Shown here: positions 8,260 through 20,179 of the stretch, piece after piece
How positions within the stretch are numbered: position 1 is the first letter of the stretch
Layout: each line of letters starts with the position of its first letter
From: an uncultured Muribaculaceae bacterium
Lineage (GTDB): Bacteria; Bacteroidota; Bacteroidia; Bacteroidales; Muribaculaceae
Assembly (NCBI GenBank): GCA_947176745.1
Contig: CAMWRV010000009.1
Span: forward strand, 1 to 58,499
Direction: 5' to 3'
DNA: 58,499 nucleotides
Program-made: the position numbers and the translations under genes
Notes under the pieces: generated by a model
The model's input: only the letters and a program-made list of their open reading frames with translations
What the model was told of the DNA's origin: nothing
The model's database searches: none

Positions 8260-10245
8260 TTATAGGATACAGATCCATGTCACGGCTGCGAGGAGGACAG
8301 CGCCGATGAAGTACCAGATGACATATGTCTGGATGCTTCCGCTCTGCATGCCCTTGATTCTTACTGAACACCACTGTGTAACGGTTGCCATGGCATCCAT
8401 TGTTCCGTCGATGATGTGACGGTCGAACCATGCGATTCCGCGACAGATGATGTTGAAGATGAAGCGGTGAGTGATGAACTGGTAGATCTCATCCCAGTAG
8501 AAGCGGCGGTTTGCCGCAGTCCAGAGACCTGGCCAGAGATTCTTGATCTTCGAGGGAAGCGGATTCTTCTTCGCATACATCACAGTGGCGAGAGCTATTG
8601 CTGCGACTGCGACAGTAAGAGAAGTAGCTGCCACCGACGGCTCGATGTGGATATGATAGGGCTCGCCGTTGAATGTCACGAACTCACCGAAAGGAATGAA
8701 TCCGGCAACGCAGCTTACAAGCGCGAGAATAATCAGAGGGAGCGACATCTGCCAGGGTGCGTCGTGAGGCTTGTGTCCGCTCTCGCGGTATTTGGGATTC
8801 TCTTCCCACCAGAACACCATGTAGTACATACGGAACATATAGAAAGCCGTAAGACCGGCCACCATAGTCATCCATGCGCCCCAGAACCAGTGGCGGCTGA
8901 ACATTGCAGCGAGCATCTCGTCTTTCGAGAAGAATCCAGAGAAAGGCCATATGCCGGCGATTGCGAGACAGCCGATAAGGAACGTGATGTGACAGATCGG
9001 CATATATTTGCGCAGACCGCCCATCTCGGTGTAGTTGTTGGAGTGGACAGCATGTATCAGACAGCCGGCTCCGAGGAAGAGAAGAGCCTTGAACATGGCG
9101 TGAGTGAAAAGATGGAACATGCCGGCCATGTATCCGAGTCCGGAATAGTGGACACCCTCCACAGGCTCGTTGTATGCGCAGCCGAGAGCAACCATCATGA
9201 ATGCGATCTGCGAGATTGTCGAGAAAGCGAGGATACGCTTGATATCGATCTGCGCGCATGCCACTACAGCCGCATAGAAAGCAGTGATGGCACCTACGAC
9301 AGTGATGAAAGTGAGCGAATCAGGCACGATGCAGAACACCGGGAAGAAACGTGCCACAAGGTAGACACCTGCCACGACCATAGTAGCGGCGTGAATAAGG
9401 GCAGACACAGGCGTCGGGCCTTCCATTGCATCGGGAAGCCAGATGTGGAGAGGCATCATCGCCGATTTACCCATACCTCCGACAAAGATGAAGATCATCG
9501 CCCATGTAAGGACCGAACCGCCCATGAAAGTCGCACCTACTGTAGAAGCCAGTACGTTGCCGGGGTTCGAGTTGAGCATGAGAAAATTGAACGCCGACGC
9601 TCCGCCGAGAGGACCGTCTGCCGGAGTATGCGACACATAGTACGAAAGCACCAGAATGCCGATCAGCATGAAAAGGTCGGCGAAACGGGTCACGATAAAC
9701 GCCTTCTTTGACGCAGCCACTGCCGAGGGAAGCTTATAGAAGAAGCCGATCAACAGATATGAAGAAACGCCCACAAGCTCCCAGAAAATATACATCTGGA
9801 AAATGTTGGTTGCGACCACAAGGCCGAGCATCGAGAAGGTGAAGAGAGAAAGGAAAGCGTAATAGCGCTGGAATCCCGGCTCATGCTCCATATATCCCCA
9901 GCTGTAGAGATGCACCATGAAAGAGATCGTGGTGATCACCACAAGCATCATGGCGCAGATGGGATCAAGGAGGAAACCTATGTTGACAACCATGCGTTCG
10001 GTAAACGCAAGCCATGTCACGTCAAAGATCTGCACCTGCTGGCGCACGCCATCAAGAATGAAAGCGGCATCGCCTGAGAAGAAATAAGTGAAGGCCACAA
10101 TATAGGCGAGCACAGCGAGCGTGCCGTTGGCACATATGCCGAGTATACCGGCAAGCTTGCGGCTCATCTTCACACCGCCGATTCCCAGGATGAGAAACAT
10201 CGCGAAAGGAATGGCAAGGATCAAAATTGGAAGAGTTGTGCCCAT
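8260..10245 (-). CDS. nuoL: NADH-quinone oxidoreductase subunit L
   Basis: A 661-residue distal antiporter-like subunit of complex I. It contains the helix-5 glutamate segment (MYIFWELVGVSSYLLIGF), the lysine/proline channel segment (MMPLHIWLPDAMEGPTPVSA), and a long C-terminal extension consistent with the lateral helix that clamps NuoM and NuoN. The length is slightly above the E. coli protein. It starts 2 bp after the nuoK stop, which suggests translational coupling. Confidence 0.97.
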   Translation of the reverse strand: MGTTLPILILAIPFAMFLILGIGGVKMSRKLAGILGICANGTLAVLAYIVAFTYFFSGDAAFILDGVRQQVQIFDVTWLAFTERMVVNIGFLLDPICAMMLVVITTISFMVHLYSWGYMEHEPGFQRYYAFLSLFTFSMLGLVVATNIFQMYIFWELVGVSSYLLIGFFYKLPSAVAASKKAFIVTRFADLFMLIGILVLSYYVSHTPADGPLGGASAFNFLMLNSNPGNVLASTVGATFMGGSVLTWAMIFIFVGGMGKSAMMPLHIWLPDAMEGPTPVSALIHAATMVVAGVYLVARFFPVFCIVPDSLTFITVVGAITAFYAAVVACAQIDIKRILAFSTISQIAFMMVALGCAYNEPVEGVHYSGLGYMAGMFHLFTHAMFKALLFLGAGCLIHAVHSNNYTEMGGLRKYMPICHITFLIGCLAIAGIWPFSGFFSKDEMLAAMFSRHWFWGAWMTMVAGLTAFYMFRMYYMVFWWEENPKYRESGHKPHDAPWQMSLPLIILALVSCVAGFIPFGEFVTFNGEPYHIHIEPSVAATSLTVAVAAIALATVMYAKKNPLPSKIKNLWPGLWTAANRRFYWDEIYQFITHRFIFNIICRGIAWFDRHIIDGTMDAMATVTQWCSVRIKGMQSGSIQTYVIWYFIGAVLLAAVTWICIL

Positions 10246-10247
10246 AC

Positions 10248-10559
10248 TTAGAATTTCATTTGTTTTACGGAGTTAATATCAGTGTTTCCGACGGCACGAT
10301 AGATATTGATGATTATCGCGATGGCGATGGCAGTTTCGGCCGCTGCAATGGCGATTGCGAACAGAGTGAAGACCATGCCTTCCATCGAACCGGGGAAAAG
10401 AAAACGGTTGAACACCACGAAATTCAGATCTGCGGAGTTCAACATCAGCTCAAGCGAGATCAGCAGTGCGATCATGTTCTTACGGGTACAGAACCCGTAG
10501 ACACCGGCCGCAAACATGATGACGCTCGGCACGAGATACCATAACATTGTCAAGTCCAT
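10248..10559 (-). CDS. nuoK: NADH-quinone oxidoreductase subunit K
   Basis: A 103-residue protein with three predicted membrane helices. It carries the two buried glutamates typical of NuoK (LLISLELMLNSADLNF and AIAAAETAIAIAI). It belongs to the small-subunit module J-K that links the quinone site to the antiporter subunits. Spacing is 12 bp from nuoJ and 2 bp to nuoL. Confidence 0.96.
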   Translation of the reverse strand: MDLTMLWYLVPSVIMFAAGVYGFCTRKNMIALLISLELMLNSADLNFVVFNRFLFPGSMEGMVFTLFAIAIAAAETAIAIAIIINIYRAVGNTDINSVKQMKF

Positions 10560-10571
10560 AGTATGTGCGGA

Positions 10572-11099
10572 TTATCTTTTGCGGGCCACTGTGACGCCGC
10601 CGATTATACATGCGAGAAGAAGAACACTTATAGCCTCGAACGGAAGAAGATACTGGAACCTGTCGGTACCGACAAATGCTTTTCCGATCGTAGCCATGTC
10701 AATGCTCATGCCTGACTCCAGACACTCCGACAGCGAGAGGCCGTCGACAAGAGGCATGAAGAACAGAGCAAGAAGCAGCAGGACAAGACCGCTTAAAGAA
10801 AGTCCGATTCCAAGAGCGCGGCGGTGCGATGCAAGAAGCGGAGCCTTGTCATCGGGACGCCGGGTCAGCAGAATCGAGAATACGAACAGCACCATGATGC
10901 CGCCTGCGTAGACAGCGATCTGCACTGCGCCGAGGAACTGATAGCCGAGCTGGAAATAGAAGACGGCGGTTCCTATGAGCACAAAAAGCAGATATGTAGC
11001 TGCACGGAGAATCTTGCGGGAGGTTACGGTCATCACCGAGAAGACGGCGATGCATAATGCCACCACAAAATAAAGAATAATATTCGCTACTGAATCCAT
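10572..11099 (-). CDS. nuoJ: NADH-quinone oxidoreductase subunit J
   Basis: A 175-residue, five-helix membrane subunit of complex I. The conserved segment AVQIAVYAGGIMVLFVFSI is the pi-bulge helix of the NuoJ family. It lies in canonical order between nuoI and nuoK, 52 bp after nuoI. Confidence 0.95.
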   Translation of the reverse strand: MDSVANIILYFVVALCIAVFSVMTVTSRKILRAATYLLFVLIGTAVFYFQLGYQFLGAVQIAVYAGGIMVLFVFSILLTRRPDDKAPLLASHRRALGIGLSLSGLVLLLLALFFMPLVDGLSLSECLESGMSIDMATIGKAFVGTDRFQYLLPFEAISVLLLACIIGGVTVARKR

Positions 11100-11151
11100 T
11101 ATGTTGTAGATGTTGTTTTAATTCGAAAGTTAAGACCAGACAGGTTTCGGA

Positions 11152-11784
11152 TCACTTGTCTGAATTTTCCGGACCGCCTGCGGGCGCAGCGGTTTCTCCG
11201 GCCTCTTTGGCAGCGGCCTCGGCAGCTCTCTGTGCCTTTATGGCAGCAGCTTTCTTAAGTGCCTCCGCCTTTATGGCAGCGAGCTTCTCGGGATCCATCG
11301 CCGGCTTTGCCGGAGCAGCAGGCTCTCCCTCCGGTTCGGGACGGTAGTTGAGCTGCTTCACAAGTTTGTCACGCTCGAACACAGCTTGCTCGAAATCGTT
11401 AGAGAATTCCAGAGCATCCTGCGGACAGGTAGTCACGCAGAGCATGCAGAACGTGCAGCTTCCAAGATCATAAAGATACTTGTCGAGTTTACGTTTCTTC
11501 TTGCCGTCGGGCAATTCGACCATTTTTGTCTCAAGTCTGATCGTGCCGTTGGGACAATTCATCTGACAGATGCCGCAGGCTATGCACTTGTGTCGGCCTT
11601 CGGCATCATATTTAAGTGTGAGCTCGGCTCTGAATCTGTCGGCAATCTGAAGAGTCTTTCTGTTTTCGGGATACTGCTCGGTGATTTTCGGAGTGACGAA
11701 CTCTCTGCCTGTCACTCCCATACCGGCAACGAGGCTCTTGACGCCCTCACCTACTGACTTGAAATATTCTTTAATACTGCTCAT
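11152..11784 (-). CDS. nuoI: NADH-quinone oxidoreductase subunit I (two 4Fe-4S clusters)
   Basis: A 210-residue ferredoxin-like peripheral-arm subunit. The two cluster motifs are CIACGICQMNCP and CTFCMLCVTTCP (clusters N6a and N6b), relaying electrons towards NuoB. The last ~60 residues, after NYRPEPEGEP, are an Ala/Lys/Glu-rich low-complexity tail (AIKAEALKKAAAIKAQRAAE and onward) that the E. coli protein lacks. In this lineage there is no NuoE/F/G, so this subunit lies near the exposed end where an unknown donor would dock. It follows the atpG stop by 32 bp, the distal junction of the atp insertion. Confidence 0.96.
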   Translation of the reverse strand: MSSIKEYFKSVGEGVKSLVAGMGVTGREFVTPKITEQYPENRKTLQIADRFRAELTLKYDAEGRHKCIACGICQMNCPNGTIRLETKMVELPDGKKKRKLDKYLYDLGSCTFCMLCVTTCPQDALEFSNDFEQAVFERDKLVKQLNYRPEPEGEPAAPAKPAMDPEKLAAIKAEALKKAAAIKAQRAAEAAAKEAGETAAPAGGPENSDK

Positions 11785-11816
11785 TAATTATTTCTGTTCT
11801 GAAGATTGTTATCTGT

Positions 11817-12704
11817 TTATCTTTCCACCTGTCCGCCGAGAATATCAAGAAGCTCGGTCGTAATGCTCTGCTGACGGAGTTTATTGTACTCAAGCTGCAG
11901 ATCCTCAAGCAGTTTCTTGGCATTGTCATTGGCACTCTGCATGGCCATGACACGCGCTGCCTGCTCCGAACTTCTGTTCTCGATAGTTATCTCCTGCATT
12001 GTTGACAGCACAAACATCGGAAGCACCTCATTGAAGATGCTGTTGGCATCCGGCTCGAATATATATAGCTGATTGTCGGCTTTTTGATCCGATTCCCCTA
12101 CAATTGATTTCTCGGAGACGGGGAACAATGTGTCGGAGGTCAGCACCTGACGGCTCATCGAACGATAGTTCATATACACTACATCGATCCTGTCGAGCTC
12201 ACCTGCGGCAAATCTGTCGCGCAGACTGTGGGTGAACTCATTGACCTTTGCCGCGGCCATCTTGCTGTCGACGCCTTCGGCGACAACCACAGTCAGCTTA
12301 GGATCGCGAAGGCGGCGGATCGCCTTCTCCATCTTCTTGCCGACAGGAAAGACCTCGATCTCGACATCACTGCCATATTCATTCCTCAGATGATCCACAT
12401 GGATCATGAATCCTTTGAGGATATTGATGTTATAGGCACCGCAGAGACCGTCATCGGATCCGAACACAACCATGCCCGCGCGTTTGACTTCGCGGACGCG
12501 TATCAGAGGCGAGTCGAATTCCATGTCTGTGGCCAGAATATGACCCATGATGGAGCGTAGCTTGTCCTTGAAGGGCTGAAGTCTGCGCAAGGCCTGTTCG
12601 TTCTGATGCACCTTGGCTGATGAAATCATCTTCATCGCGCCGGTGATCTTCTCTGTGGAAGCCACCGACCCGATTCTTGTCTTAAGTTCTCTTAGCGTTG
12701 CCAT
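11817..12704 (-). CDS. atpG: ATP synthase F1 gamma subunit
   Basis: A 295-residue rotor-shaft subunit with the conserved N-terminal helix (TLRELKTRIGSVASTEKITG) and the paired C-terminal helix (LQLEYNKLRQQSITTELLDI) that form the coiled coil inside the alpha3beta3 hexamer. It starts 26 bp after atpA and is the last atp gene before transcription continues into nuoI. Confidence 0.97.
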   Translation of the reverse strand: MATLRELKTRIGSVASTEKITGAMKMISSAKVHQNEQALRRLQPFKDKLRSIMGHILATDMEFDSPLIRVREVKRAGMVVFGSDDGLCGAYNINILKGFMIHVDHLRNEYGSDVEIEVFPVGKKMEKAIRRLRDPKLTVVVAEGVDSKMAAAKVNEFTHSLRDRFAAGELDRIDVVYMNYRSMSRQVLTSDTLFPVSEKSIVGESDQKADNQLYIFEPDANSIFNEVLPMFVLSTMQEITIENRSSEQAARVMAMQSANDNAKKLLEDLQLEYNKLRQQSITTELLDILGGQVER

Positions 12705-12730
12705 TATTGTCTGTCGAGATTCTTATGTAT

Positions 12731-14311
12731 TTACTCTGCAGTGATTCCCGCAGCGACCTCACGGGCTACGGCGGTAAGTTTCTCCTCTACCTCGGGGGTC
12801 AGCTTGCCCGAGCGCAGCACGTCGAGCACATCCTGCTGGCCGCGAAGCCTGAGGGTCTGGATAAGCTGCTGCTCGAAATCCTTGACTTTCTCGATGGGAA
12901 CGTTTTCAAGAAGTCCGTTTACACCGCAATAGATGATCGCCACTTCGTTTTCAACAGGCCACGGATGATACTGGGGCTGAACGAGAATCTGCTGGTTCTT
13001 GCGTCCGCGGTCGATGACGGCTGCAGTGACGGGATCAATGTCACCTCCGAACTTGGTAAATGACTCAAGTTCGCGGAACTGTGCCTGTGCGATCTTGAGC
13101 GTGCCGGCCACTTTCTTCATACACTTGATCTGCGCGTTACCACCTACACGCGACACCGATATGCCGACGTTGATGGCGGGACGAATACCCTGGTTGAAGA
13201 GTGCGGTCTCAAGGAAGATCTGACCGTCTGTGATCGAAATCACGTTGGTAGGGATATACGCGGAGACGTCGCCTGCCTGAGTCTCGATGATCGGAAGAGC
13301 CGTCAGCGAACCGCCTCCCTTTACCATCGGCTTGAGAGCTTCGGGGAGGTCATTCATCGACTCTGCCACCTTCTGGTCAGCGATAATCTTCGCAGCGCGT
13401 TCAAGCAGACGAGAATGCAGATAGAAAATATCTCCCGGATATGCCTCGCGGCCCGAGGGACGCTTGAGGATAAGCGAGATCTCGCGATACGCTACAGCCT
13501 GCTTCGACAGGTCATCGTAAACGATAAGAGCGTCGCGACCCGAGTCGCGGAAGTACTCACCTATCGCCACACCGGCGAACGGAGCGTAGTAACGCATCGA
13601 GGCTGAATCGGAAGCATTGGCGGCAACAACGACTGTATAAGGCATCGCGCCATACTTCTCAAGCGTATGCACGATAGAGGCCACGGTAGAAGCCTTCTGG
13701 CCGATCGCCACATAGATACAATATACGGGTTTCCCCTTCTCGTAGTTTTCTTTCTGATTGATGATTGTGTCGATAGCGATGGCAGTCTTGCCCACCTGAC
13801 GGTCGCCGATGATAAGCTCACGCTGACCGCGACCGATAGGAATCATGGCGTCGACAGCCTTGATACCGGTCTGAAGGGGCTCGTTTACGGGCTGACGGAA
13901 AATCACACCCGGTGCCTTGCGTTCAAGCGGGAGGCGAATGCGCTCACCCTCGATCGGGCCGCGGCCGTCGATAGGCTCGCCGAGCATGTTGATAACTCGA
14001 CCCAACATGCCTTCGCCTACAGGAATAGAAGCTACTTCACCCGTACGCTTCACCGACATGTTTTCTGTGATTGAATTGACTTTATCGAGCAACACCACAC
14101 CGACGTTGCTCTCCTCGAGGTTGAGCGCGACACCCATTGCGCCGTTCTCAAACTCGACGAGCTCGTTACTTCTGACGTTCTCGAGGCCATAGACGTGAGC
14201 CACGCCGTCGCCGACGCTGAGCACGGTGCCGACCTCCTCAAACTTCACTTTAGAATTGATATTTTCGAGCTCCTGCTTTAAAACATCTGATATTTCGCTG
14301 GGATTAAGCAT
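12731..14311 (-). CDS. atpA: ATP synthase F1 alpha subunit
   Basis: A 526-residue non-catalytic nucleotide-binding subunit. The Walker A motif is [13 protein letters not shown] and the signature [15 protein letters not shown] is present. Start 14311 ([20 protein letters not shown]) is chosen because it matches the family N-terminus. The reading frame is open a further 27 codons upstream, but those overlap atpH and look non-native. It starts 4 bp after the atpH stop. Confidence 0.97.
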   Translation of the reverse strand: MLNPSEISDVLKQELENINSKVKFEEVGTVLSVGDGVAHVYGLENVRSNELVEFENGAMGVALNLEESNVGVVLLDKVNSITENMSVKRTGEVASIPVGEGMLGRVINMLGEPIDGRGPIEGERIRLPLERKAPGVIFRQPVNEPLQTGIKAVDAMIPIGRGQRELIIGDRQVGKTAIAIDTIINQKENYEKGKPVYCIYVAIGQKASTVASIVHTLEKYGAMPYTVVVAANASDSASMRYYAPFAGVAIGEYFRDSGRDALIVYDDLSKQAVAYREISLILKRPSGREAYPGDIFYLHSRLLERAAKIIADQKVAESMNDLPEALKPMVKGGGSLTALPIIETQAGDVSAYIPTNVISITDGQIFLETALFNQGIRPAINVGISVSRVGGNAQIKCMKKVAGTLKIAQAQFRELESFTKFGGDIDPVTAAVIDRGRKNQQILVQPQYHPWPVENEVAIIYCGVNGLLENVPIEKVKDFEQQLIQTLRLRGQQDVLDVLRSGKLTPEVEEKLTAVAREVAAGITAE

Positions 14312-14315
14312 CTTC

Positions 14316-14858
14316 TTAATTGCTGCTAAGGTTTTGACGTAATTGTTCGAGTTCGCTGCTGATGGAAGCGTCCATACGTGTGGAATCGACATCGATTATG
14401 AAGCCGCCGATAATATCGGGGTCGACCGCATATTCATATTCGAACTTACGGTCGCGGTATGCACGCTCCACCACTTGCTTCAGCTTGCCGATCTCGGAAT
14501 CGGGGAGTTCGGCAGCCGTGGTGATTCTGACCTGGGATATGTGGTTCTCCTTGCGGAAAATGTCTCTGTAGGCCAAAGCCATCAGATACGCGAACTCCTC
14601 ACGGTTGTGGTCGAGAATCAGAGAGACAAATCTGGTATAGTCCTCTCCGGGCGTCTTCCCCGCCGCGGACAGAAGAATCTTCTTCTTGTCAGCGCGGTCG
14701 ACAAACGGGTTAGACAGCACTTTCTCAAGCTGCGGATTGGCGGCAAACGAATCGATGACAGTCTTCATCTCATCATAAACCGTGCCGCGGCTGTTGGATT
14801 CGCCTGCGAACTTATACAAAGCACGCGCGTAACGGTGGGGAATCAGTCCGGAAATCAT
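14316..14858 (-). CDS. atpH: ATP synthase F1 delta subunit
   Basis: A 180-residue OSCP/delta protein that joins the peripheral stalk to the top of F1. The N-terminal helical domain begins [14 protein letters not shown], and the C-terminal beta/alpha domain contains [20 protein letters not shown], the usual delta-family end. It is packed between atpF (6 bp) and atpA (4 bp). Confidence 0.95.
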   Translation of the reverse strand: MISGLIPHRYARALYKFAGESNSRGTVYDEMKTVIDSFAANPQLEKVLSNPFVDRADKKKILLSAAGKTPGEDYTRFVSLILDHNREEFAYLMALAYRDIFRKENHISQVRITTAAELPDSEIGKLKQVVERAYRDRKFEYEYAVDPDIIGGFIIDVDSTRMDASISSELEQLRQNLSSN

Positions 14859-14864
14859 TGCCTA

Positions 14865-15359
14865 TCAGTTTTTCTCTATTTCGTCCAACAATTTGTTTAC
14901 CAACTCGGTCTGCGCCTTGTTGTCGCTCATGCGCTCGCGCATCATCTTCTCCGCGATGTCGATCGAGAAGCGGCCGACCTCGTTACGGAAAGAGAGTTCA
15001 GCCTCTTTACGCGCCTGCTCGATGGCGAGACGCGCGGCATCCATCTCTTTTTTTGCAGCCGCCTGAGCCTCGTTGCGGGCCTCCTCGATGATATCTGTCT
15101 TCATCTTGGCTGCCTCGCGGAGCATTTCGGCCTGACGCGCCTGTGCCTCTTTCACATACTTCTGTGCTTCGGCACGGGCGTTGTCAAGCTGTTCTTTTGC
15201 CTTCCGGGCGTCTTCCACACCCTGGTCAATGGTATTGGCGCGCTGGTCCATCATTTTGATGATCACAGGCCATCCCCATTTCGCAAGGACGAGGAAAAGC
15301 AGGATGAACGCCACGAACATCCAGAACACCAAGCCAAAATCGGGCGTGAATAATTCCAT
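14865..15359 (-). CDS. atpF: ATP synthase Fo b subunit
   Basis: A 164-residue peripheral-stalk subunit with one N-terminal membrane helix (LVFWMFVAFILLFLVLAKWG) followed by a long charged coiled coil rich in Ala, Glu, Lys and Arg. Length is normal for subunit b. Only one b-type gene is present, so the stalk is expected to be a homodimer. Confidence 0.95.
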   Translation of the reverse strand: MELFTPDFGLVFWMFVAFILLFLVLAKWGWPVIIKMMDQRANTIDQGVEDARKAKEQLDNARAEAQKYVKEAQARQAEMLREAAKMKTDIIEEARNEAQAAAKKEMDAARLAIEQARKEAELSFRNEVGRFSIDIAEKMMRERMSDNKAQTELVNKLLDEIEKN

Positions 15360-15399
15360 TATCTAATTGTTTTGAGGATAATACGAATTGCTCTCGGTC

Positions 15400-15660
<261 letters not shown>

Positions 15661-15710
15661 TCAGAGAATTTAAAAGTTTATGATTTAAGATTATTTTCTA
15701 TGGTTTGACA

Positions 15711-17102
15711 TTACTTGAGATCCATCTCCGCTGCTTCGCGAGAGATAAGTTCCTTCTGCGCAGCCAGCTCGGCGAGATCTTTTGATTCAGCCGCGGAATC
15801 ACCTTTGTCTTCTTTTGCATGATGCTCCTCTTCATCGATCTGAGCCATGCTTATAAAGAGAGTCGAAAGCAGAGTGAAGACGTATGCCTGGATGAAGCTC
15901 ACCAGCACATCGAGAAGGAGCATAAAGATCGTGAAAAGCACAGACACCACTGTCGTAAGACCGACTACCGCAGCACCAAACGCGCCGAGAATGAATATCA
16001 GCAGCGTCAGAGTGATGACAATCATGTGGCCACCCATCATGTTGGCAAAAAGTCGGACGCATAGCGCGGCAGGCTTTGTGAAGATGCCGAATACCTCGAT
16101 GAGCTGCATGATCGGAAGCGGAAACTTCAGGAACAAAGGCACATCGGGCCAGAAGATCTCTTTCCAGTAATGCTTTGTGCCGAATATGTTGGTGATGATA
16201 AATGTGCAGAGGGCCAGAACAAGTGTCACAGCGATGTTACCTGTCAGATTGGCGCCGCCGGGGAAGATCACAATCAGTCCTACAATATTCATCACAAGGA
16301 TGAAGAAGAACACAGTGAGCAGATAAGGCGCGAACTTCTTGGTCTTATCGCCGAGCGTGGCCTTGATCGTGTCGTTATAGATGAAGCCTACAAGCATCTC
16401 GAAGAAGCCCATTCCCTTGCGTGGAGCCCGCATCCCTTTGCGACGATAGAACCCGACGAGTCCGAAGACCATGGCGATCACAAGAATCACGGCTATGAAA
16501 AGCGCCGCCACATTCTTTGTCACCGACAGATCGAGAGGGCGGTATTCGCGATAATACTTGCCGTCGTAATAGACATATCCGTCTATGACCTGCACACCGA
16601 GATCCACATCTCCGGTTTTCTTTTCATCAGCAAGTCGCGCGTCAAGTTCCTTCTGCTCAGCCGGCGTGAGATCGAAAATCTCAACCACCTTGTCTTTATT
16701 GGCACTTTCGTGCGCGATCAGAAAACGATATGTCTTCCCATCGCGCTCGATCGTCTTTACTACAGGCTCAAGAGCATGATGTGTCTTTCCGGATTCCGGG
16801 TCTACAGTCTCGGTCTTTTCAGTCAGACCGGCCGACGAGAAGCAGAACCAGTTATGATCCTCCGAGCGCACGATCACGGGCAATGGGATTCTGTCTGTAT
16901 GCGAGAAAGGCACCTCCCAGCCGTATCCGTCACCGAGGTGTTCGAAGATAATCCCCTTCACGTCCAGACTGCCGCCCTCATCGTGACCTGCCGCAGACGC
17001 TGCGGAAGGCGCCATTAGAAGAACCGCAATGAGCAATCCTAAAACTGCGCGTCGCGTAGTGGCGAGACTGTGTATCAGCGGGATTTTATGATATTTCGAC
17101 AT
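15711..17102 (-). CDS. atpB: ATP synthase Fo a subunit, long Bacteroidota form
   Basis: A 463-residue stator channel subunit, well above the ~270 residues of E. coli. Start 17102 gives an N-terminal signal-like helix (LGLLIAVLLMAPSAASA) followed by a ~150-residue extracytoplasmic domain before the membrane core. The essential arginine is in CVRLFANMMGGH. A charged, Lys/Glu-rich C-terminal tail of ~45 residues follows the last helix. Extended a-subunits are known in Bacteroidota; the role of the extra domain is unknown. The gene starts 41 bp after atpC. Confidence 0.95.
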   Translation of the reverse strand: MSKYHKIPLIHSLATTRRAVLGLLIAVLLMAPSAASAAGHDEGGSLDVKGIIFEHLGDGYGWEVPFSHTDRIPLPVIVRSEDHNWFCFSSAGLTEKTETVDPESGKTHHALEPVVKTIERDGKTYRFLIAHESANKDKVVEIFDLTPAEQKELDARLADEKKTGDVDLGVQVIDGYVYYDGKYYREYRPLDLSVTKNVAALFIAVILVIAMVFGLVGFYRRKGMRAPRKGMGFFEMLVGFIYNDTIKATLGDKTKKFAPYLLTVFFFILVMNIVGLIVIFPGGANLTGNIAVTLVLALCTFIITNIFGTKHYWKEIFWPDVPLFLKFPLPIMQLIEVFGIFTKPAALCVRLFANMMGGHMIVITLTLLIFILGAFGAAVVGLTTVVSVLFTIFMLLLDVLVSFIQAYVFTLLSTLFISMAQIDEEEHHAKEDKGDSAAESKDLAELAAQKELISREAAEMDLK

Positions 17103-17143
17103 CGTGGTTAGAATATTTATATACGTGTCACTCCGGCAACCGG

Positions 17144-17380
17144 TCAGTAGACACATACAGAAATCACATTGTTGTTTACATCGGCAAGACCTCCGGCTAT
17201 CTCCTGGTCTGCGGCCACACCTTTTGAATCGGTGTATTTGATTTTACCCTTTACGAGGACCGATATGAGCGGCGCATGGTCTTTAAGCACTGTGAACGAG
17301 CCGAGTTCGCCGGGGAGAGTCACCGAAGTAACCTCACCTCTGAACGTCACCTCATGGGCCGATATAATTTCGAGTGTCAT
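17144..17380 (-). CDS. atpC: ATP synthase F1 epsilon subunit, short form
   Basis: A 78-residue protein consisting only of the N-terminal beta-sandwich (TLPGELGSFTVLKDHAPLIS is the family signature). The C-terminal helical hairpin that inhibits ATP hydrolysis in many bacteria is absent. This appears to be the intact length in this group rather than a truncation, since the ORF ends cleanly and the operon continues. It lies between atpD (39 bp) and atpB. Confidence 0.94.
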   Translation of the reverse strand: MTLEIISAHEVTFRGEVTSVTLPGELGSFTVLKDHAPLISVLVKGKIKYTDSKGVAADQEIAGGLADVNNNVISVCVY

Positions 17381-17419
17381 TTCTGAATGGTTATAGATGT
17401 GAAAGAACTGACGATATCC

Positions 17420-19034
<1,615 letters not shown>

Positions 19035-20114
19035 TCAGAAATGCCATCCGAGCGCCACGCACACTGTCATGAGCAGGAGATTGGCAAGAGAGAAAGGCAT
19101 GAGGTACTTCCACTCGAAAGCGAGCATCTGGTCGATACGCACACGGGGGAACGTCCACTTGAACCAGATAATGACGAACGAGATGAAGAATGCCTTGAGC
19201 AGGAACCAGACCGGTGAGGGGATCCAGTTCATGACCATGTTGAATCCGTCCCAGCCCGGCACGTGAAGCGGCATCCAGCCGCCGAGGAACATCAGGCTCG
19301 CTATGCCCGACACGATGAAGAGATTGAGGTATTCGGCAAGGTAGAAGAAGCCGAAATGTATACCTGAATACTCCGTGTGGTAACCGGCGGTAAGCTCATG
19401 CTCGGCCTCGGGAAGGTCGAAGGGGCCGCGGTTGGTCTCGGCTGTCGCTGCGATCACGTAGACGAGGAAGGCGATAATCGCGGGGATATGACCTTTGAAA
19501 ATGAACCATCCGTCGGCCTGTTCAAGCACAAGTTTCGAGATGTCCATAGTGCCGGCCATAACGACAATGGTCATGATGGCAAGTCCGAGAGAGATCTCGT
19601 AGCTCACCATCTGCGCGCCGCTTCGCATCGCACCGATGAGTGTATACTTGTTGTTGGACGACCAGCCGGCGAGCAGGATTCCGAGCACTCCGACAGAAGA
19701 GACCGCGAGCACAAAGAATATACCGATGTTCCAGTCGATTATCTGCAGACCGTTACCCCAGGGCAGACACGCGAGCATGACCACCGACGAAGTGATGATC
19801 AGGTAGGGCGCGAGTTTGAAGAGGAAGCGGTCGGTGCCTTTGAGAGATATGAGCTCCTTTATAAGAATCTTGAACATATCGGCGAAGACCTGCAGAAGAC
19901 CCCATCTGCCGACACGCATGGGGCCGAGACGGCACTGGAACCATGCGCACAGTTTGCGTTCATAGAGAATATAGAAAAGAGCCAGTACGGTATAGACGCC
20001 CAGAATGAGCACAGCTATGATGACGCATTCTATCAGCACGGCCAGCCAGTCGGCCATTCCGGTTCCGAGAAGCAAGTCGTTGAAAGCCGACGTCCATTTT
20101 CCGAAATCAAACAT
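19035..20114 (-). CDS. nuoH: NADH-quinone oxidoreductase subunit H
   Basis: A 359-residue membrane subunit that forms the quinone chamber with NuoB and NuoD. Conserved segments are YERKLCAWFQCRLGPMRVG and TAETNRGPFDLPEAEHELTA, the latter in the acidic loop linking quinone chemistry to pumping. It is normally followed directly by nuoI; here the next eight genes are atpDCBEFHAG. Confidence 0.97.
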   Translation of the reverse strand: MFDFGKWTSAFNDLLLGTGMADWLAVLIECVIIAVLILGVYTVLALFYILYERKLCAWFQCRLGPMRVGRWGLLQVFADMFKILIKELISLKGTDRFLFKLAPYLIITSSVVMLACLPWGNGLQIIDWNIGIFFVLAVSSVGVLGILLAGWSSNNKYTLIGAMRSGAQMVSYEISLGLAIMTIVVMAGTMDISKLVLEQADGWFIFKGHIPAIIAFLVYVIAATAETNRGPFDLPEAEHELTAGYHTEYSGIHFGFFYLAEYLNLFIVSGIASLMFLGGWMPLHVPGWDGFNMVMNWIPSPVWFLLKAFFISFVIIWFKWTFPRVRIDQMLAFEWKYLMPFSLANLLLMTVCVALGWHF

Positions 20115-20179
20115 GTTATCTTATTGGTTTGGATTATACTTCTGTTCTGAAAAATATTGTTTTGATACGACGCCTGAGA

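Noticed and set aside
8416..9711. 431-codon open frame on the plus strand
   Set aside because: It lies wholly antisense to nuoL, whose protein is unmistakable. The translation is His/Glu/Arg-rich with no family resemblance.
17144..17380. Apparent truncation of atpC
   Set aside because: The 78-residue epsilon subunit ends cleanly and matches the short form usual in this phylum, so it is not treated as a broken gene.
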